The translations under genes and the position numbers were made by a program. From Cryomorphaceae bacterium (lineage in GTDB: Bacteria > Bacteroidota > Bacteroidia > Flavobacteriales > Schleiferiaceae), in the NCBI GenBank assembly GCA_003445735.1, contig DMCR01000139.1, positions 1-8,856 of the forward strand: a DNA stretch of 8,856 bases, in the 5' to 3' direction. Position 1 is the first letter of the stretch; the number at the start of each line of letters is the position of its first letter. The notes beneath the pieces were generated by a model, which saw only the letters and a list, made by a program, of their open reading frames with translations, was not told where the DNA came from and ran no database searches. Positions 7,437-8,856 of the stretch are shown piece after piece.

Positions 7437-7864
7437 GCGCATCTGATTTTATTTACTCGACGGCTGTGACGTCCACCTTCAAATTCAGCTTCGAAAAAAG
7501 CAGTGATGATGGTATTGATTTCCTCTTGCGATAAAAATCTCGCAGGAATTGCAATGATGTTTGCATCATTATGTTGACGGGCAAGTGAAGCAATCTCAGG
7601 CAACCAACAAAGAGCACCGCGAATGCCTTGGTGTTTGTTGACGGTCATATTGATACCATTACCAGATCCACAGATGACAACACCTAAATCTGTTTCTTTA
7701 GATTCTACTGCCTCAGCTACTTGGTGACCGTAATCTGGATAATCCACACTCTCTGTAGAGAAAGGTCCTTTATCAATCATTGAGTGGCCTTTTCCTTCTA
7801 ATAACTCGATGATGGCACTTTTTACTTCAACACCAGCATGGTCACAACCGATCGCAATTTTCAT
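7433..7864 (-). CDS. rpiB: Ribose-5-phosphate isomerase B
   Basis: RpiB interconverts ribose 5-phosphate and ribulose 5-phosphate in the non-oxidative pentose phosphate pathway. The ATG at 7864 is preferred over the in-frame ATG at 7894, because the family begins exactly with M-K-I-A-I-G-x-D-H-A-G; this gives 143 residues, the usual length. Phosphate- and substrate-site residues D8 and H9, the Y42-P-D-Y motif, the catalytic Cys65 in I-C-G-S-G-N-G, N76-K-x3-G-I-R82 and the conserved H98-N-D-A-N are all present. A weak -7 like element lies at 7882-7889. The gene is transcribed away from the origin candidate and meets the lipoprotein gene tail to tail with overlapping stops. The assignment to the RpiB/LacA/LacB family is certain; an allose-phosphate isomerase role is unlikely without sugar genes nearby. 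Confidence 0.95.
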   Translation of the reverse strand: MKIAIGCDHAGVEVKSAIIELLEGKGHSMIDKGPFSTESVDYPDYGHQVAEAVESKETDLGVVICGSGNGINMTVNKHQGIRGALCWLPEIASLARQHNDANIIAIPARFLSQEEINTIITAFFEAEFEGGRHSRRVNKIRCA

Positions 7865-7881
7865 AGTCTCTAACTTTGGTA

Positions 7882-7889
7882 CAAATATC
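7882..7889 (-). promoter_or_regulatory. Possible -7 element of the rpiB promoter
   Basis: On the minus strand GATATTTG matches the Bacteroidota -7 element TAnnTTTG except for the first base. It lies 17 bases before the chosen rpiB start. No TTG is found at the expected -33 spacing, so support is weak. If the element is used, the longer rpiB reading from 7894 would be excluded, because that ATG would lie upstream of the transcript. Confidence 0.25.
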
Positions 7890-8227
7890 AACAATGATGT
7901 TTGTAACTAGGTTAATAGATGTGAGTAAGTATTGAACATCGTCTAGAAACTTATCCTTGCTTTTTAGCTCCAAATTTCGAATTGAACAAAAAATTGAAAA
8001 ACAGCTGTAAGAGTTGTTTTTACTTACACTCAACTTATCCGCATTAAATATTTAAATAATAACAGAAGCTTCTAAAAATCCTTTTCACTTTTCATTGTTG
8101 ATAACCAAAATCACATTGTGAATACAAAATTCTAAATCCTTTAAACTTAGGAGAATAAGAGAATAAGCATGGTGGATAAAGTAAATCTCCTGTTCATAAA
8201 ATGAAATCAATCTAAAAGTTATCCCAC

Positions 8228-8236
8228 TTATACACA
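8228..8236 (+). promoter_or_regulatory. Exact DnaA box TTATACACA
   Basis: This is the only full match to TTATNCACA in the gene-free tract. It is directly preceded by TTATCCCAC, so two 9-mers sharing TTAT stand head to tail (8219-8236), and directly followed by the most A+T-rich part. That placement is expected for the box from which DnaA extends onto the unwinding element. Confidence 0.65.
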
Positions 8237-8289
8237 GACTATATACATTACTATAACTTTCTTTAAAATAATAAGATTATATATATAAT
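8237..8289. other. Probable DNA unwinding element
   Basis: The 53 bases contain only 7 G or C (about 13%), the lowest G+C stretch in the window, and end in the perfect palindrome ATTATATATATAAT (8276-8289). The first 20 bases after the DnaA box (CTATATACATTACTATAAC) contain scattered TAC/TAT steps that faintly resemble DnaA-trio repeats, but the triplet phase is not kept throughout. Melting is inferred from composition and position. Confidence 0.55.
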
Positions 8290-8420
8290 GAGAAGAGCCA
8301 TTGCAATTGCCGGCAGATGGATATAGGGTTGAAAGTTGTTCCTAAGGGATTGCAGTACATAGGTAGATGTTGTTGCTAGGCAAAACCTTCGAAGTGTTGT
8401 ACGAAGCAACTGCCAATACC
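8290..8420. other. Non-coding stretch, unassigned
   Basis: This 131-base stretch is richer in G+C than the origin tract on its left and carries no convincing reading frame. It contains short inverted repeats: TGCCGGCA (8308-8315), a TTGC/GCAA hairpin near 8373-8383, and CTTCG (8387-8391) pairing with CGAAG (8402-8406). I recognise no tRNA, 6S RNA, tmRNA or riboswitch. It may be the right flank of the origin, a small RNA gene, or plain spacer. Confidence 0.35.
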
Positions 8421-8421
8421 T

Positions 8422-8459
8422 AAAAAAAGAAAGGGGAATCTGATCCTTTCAAATTCCCC
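8422..8459 (-). terminator. Intrinsic terminator of the aldehyde dehydrogenase gene
   Basis: On the minus strand an 11-base-pair stem (outer arm GGGGAAT pairing with ATTCCCC at 8459-8433, inner pairs including one G-T) closes a 5-base loop and is followed directly by TTTCTTTTTTT (8432-8422). It starts 23 bases after the TAA at 8483-8485. It would stop leftward transcription before it enters the origin tract. Confidence 0.85.
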
Positions 8460-8482
8460 ACTTCTATTTGTTTATGTTTCAT

Positions 8483-8856
8483 TTAAATATTGAATTCAAT
8501 CCCTTGCGCTAAAGGTAGGGCATTGCCATAATTCAATGTATTGGTTTGTCGGCGCATGTACGCTTTCCAAGCATCGGAGCCACTTTCACGTCCGCCGCCT
8601 GTTTCTTTTTCACCGCCAAAGGCACCACCTATTTCTGCTCCTGAGGTACCAATGTTGACATTGGCGATACCACAATCGGACCCAGATTCGCTCAAGAAAA
8701 TATGTGCTTCACGAACATCACTGGTCATCACAGCACTCGATAAACCTTGCTTGACATCGTTTTGAATGGTAATAGCATCGTGAATATCTCCGCTGTATTT
8801 CAACAAGTATAAAATAGGGGCAAAGGTTTCGCGCTGAACACTTTCGTAGTGGTTTT
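8483..8856 (-). CDS. amaB: Aldehyde dehydrogenase, ALDH7 (AASADH/AmaB) type, C-terminal part only
   Basis: The gene runs off the right edge, so only the last 123 codons are seen (about 510 is usual for the family). The fragment opens with N-H-Y-E-S-V-Q-R-E-T-F-A-P-I; E-T-F-A-P-I is the conserved ALDH block whose Glu and Phe contact the nicotinamide ribose. It then shows G-S-D-C-G-I-A-N-V-N, the Gly-rich G-G-A-F-G-G-E-K-E-T-G-G-G-R-E-S-G-S-D-A-W-K block and an ending of L-P-L-A-Q-G-I. This is characteristic of ALDH7 enzymes, which oxidise alpha-aminoadipate semialdehyde (piperideine-6-carboxylate) in lysine breakdown. The catalytic Cys lies upstream, outside the window. There is no start here: an internal TTG at 8806 is not one, since the conserved frame continues before it. 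The symbol follows the bacterial name and is less sure than the family. Confidence 0.88.
   Translation of the reverse strand, partial: NHYESVQRETFAPILYLLKYSGDIHDAITIQNDVKQGLSSAVMTSDVREAHIFLSESGSDCGIANVNIGTSGAEIGGAFGGEKETGGGRESGSDAWKAYMRRQTNTLNYGNALPLAQGIEFNI

Larger units (their letters stand above)
7951..8289. other. oriC: Candidate chromosomal replication origin (oriC)
   Basis: This A+T-rich, gene-free tract holds repeated matches to the DnaA box TTATNCACA. One is exact: TTATACACA at 8228-8236 (+). Four have one mismatch to TTATCCACA or TTATNCACA: TTATCCGCA 8035-8043 (+), TTATCAACA 8096-8104 (-), GTATTCACA 8117-8125 (-) and TTATCCACC 8171-8179 (-). Weaker ones are TTATGAACA 8191-8199 (-), TTATCCCAC 8219-8227 (+) and TTATCCTTG 7951-7959 (+). 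The strongest box abuts a very A+T-rich tract (8237-8289) fit for strand opening. Two parS sites lie 2.3 and 6.2 kb to the left, and the operon and rpiB are transcribed away from the tract. dnaA is not next to it, as in a number of bacteria. The boxes are seen; origin function is inferred. No further signal was recognised in 7865-7950. Confidence 0.7.

Noticed and set aside
7865..7894. Ten extra N-terminal residues for RpiB from ATG 7894
   Set aside because: The family start M-K-I-A-I-G-x-D-H-A-G falls exactly at 7864, and a possible -7 element lies between the two ATGs.
7842..8033. 63-residue leftward reading frame upstream of rpiB
   Set aside because: Overlaps the rpiB start in another frame, low-complexity product, no family features; it falls in the A+T-rich origin tract.
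8541..8765. 74-residue rightward reading frame
   Set aside because: It is antisense to the conserved ALDH7 C-terminus, whose codons explain the sequence.

Overview
The window looks like chromosomal DNA from a member of the Bacteroidota, probably Flavobacteriales or a close relative. Three things point there: the gene run DUF4175 protein - ybeY - mnmG - class I methyltransferase, which I know from that phylum; the absence of Shine-Dalgarno motifs before the genes; and a promoter (TTG, 18 bases, TAGGTTTG) of the Bacteroidota -33/-7 type. Genus and species cannot be told.

Layout. holB (clamp-loader delta' subunit) reads rightward at 49-1137 and meets a leftward methyltransferase gene tail to tail with a 4-base overlap. 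That gene ends a compact leftward operon (6822 down to 1134): a large DUF4175-like membrane protein, ybeY (16S rRNA maturation), mnmG (tRNA U34 modification) and the methyltransferase, with junctions of 2, -4 and 21 bases. A predicted lipoprotein gene reads rightward from 6729. Its 5' end overlaps the 5' end of the DUF4175 gene head to head, so the operon promoter at 6862-6890 lies inside lipoprotein coding sequence. rpiB (leftward, 7433-7864) follows, again with a 4-base tail overlap. A gene-free stretch of 618 bases (7865-8482) comes next, and then the 3' end of an ALDH7-type aldehyde dehydrogenase gene (leftward, cut by the window edge) with its own intrinsic terminator.

The main result is not a gene. 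The window carries two near-perfect parS centromere sites (15 of 16 bases each): one in the mnmG/methyltransferase gap at 2019-2034, one inside the DUF4175 coding sequence at 5920-5935. The gene-free stretch holds a cluster of DnaA-box-like 9-mers, ending in an exact TTATACACA that abuts a 53-base tract of about 13% G+C. Taken together this reads as the replication origin (oriC) and centromere region of the chromosome. The leftward operon and rpiB would be transcribed in the direction of the leftward replication fork. Recognition of the parS motifs is direct from sequence; the oriC call is inference from clustered motifs and context, since neither dnaA nor parAB is visible here.

No CRISPR array, insertion sequence, rRNA or tRNA gene was recognised.
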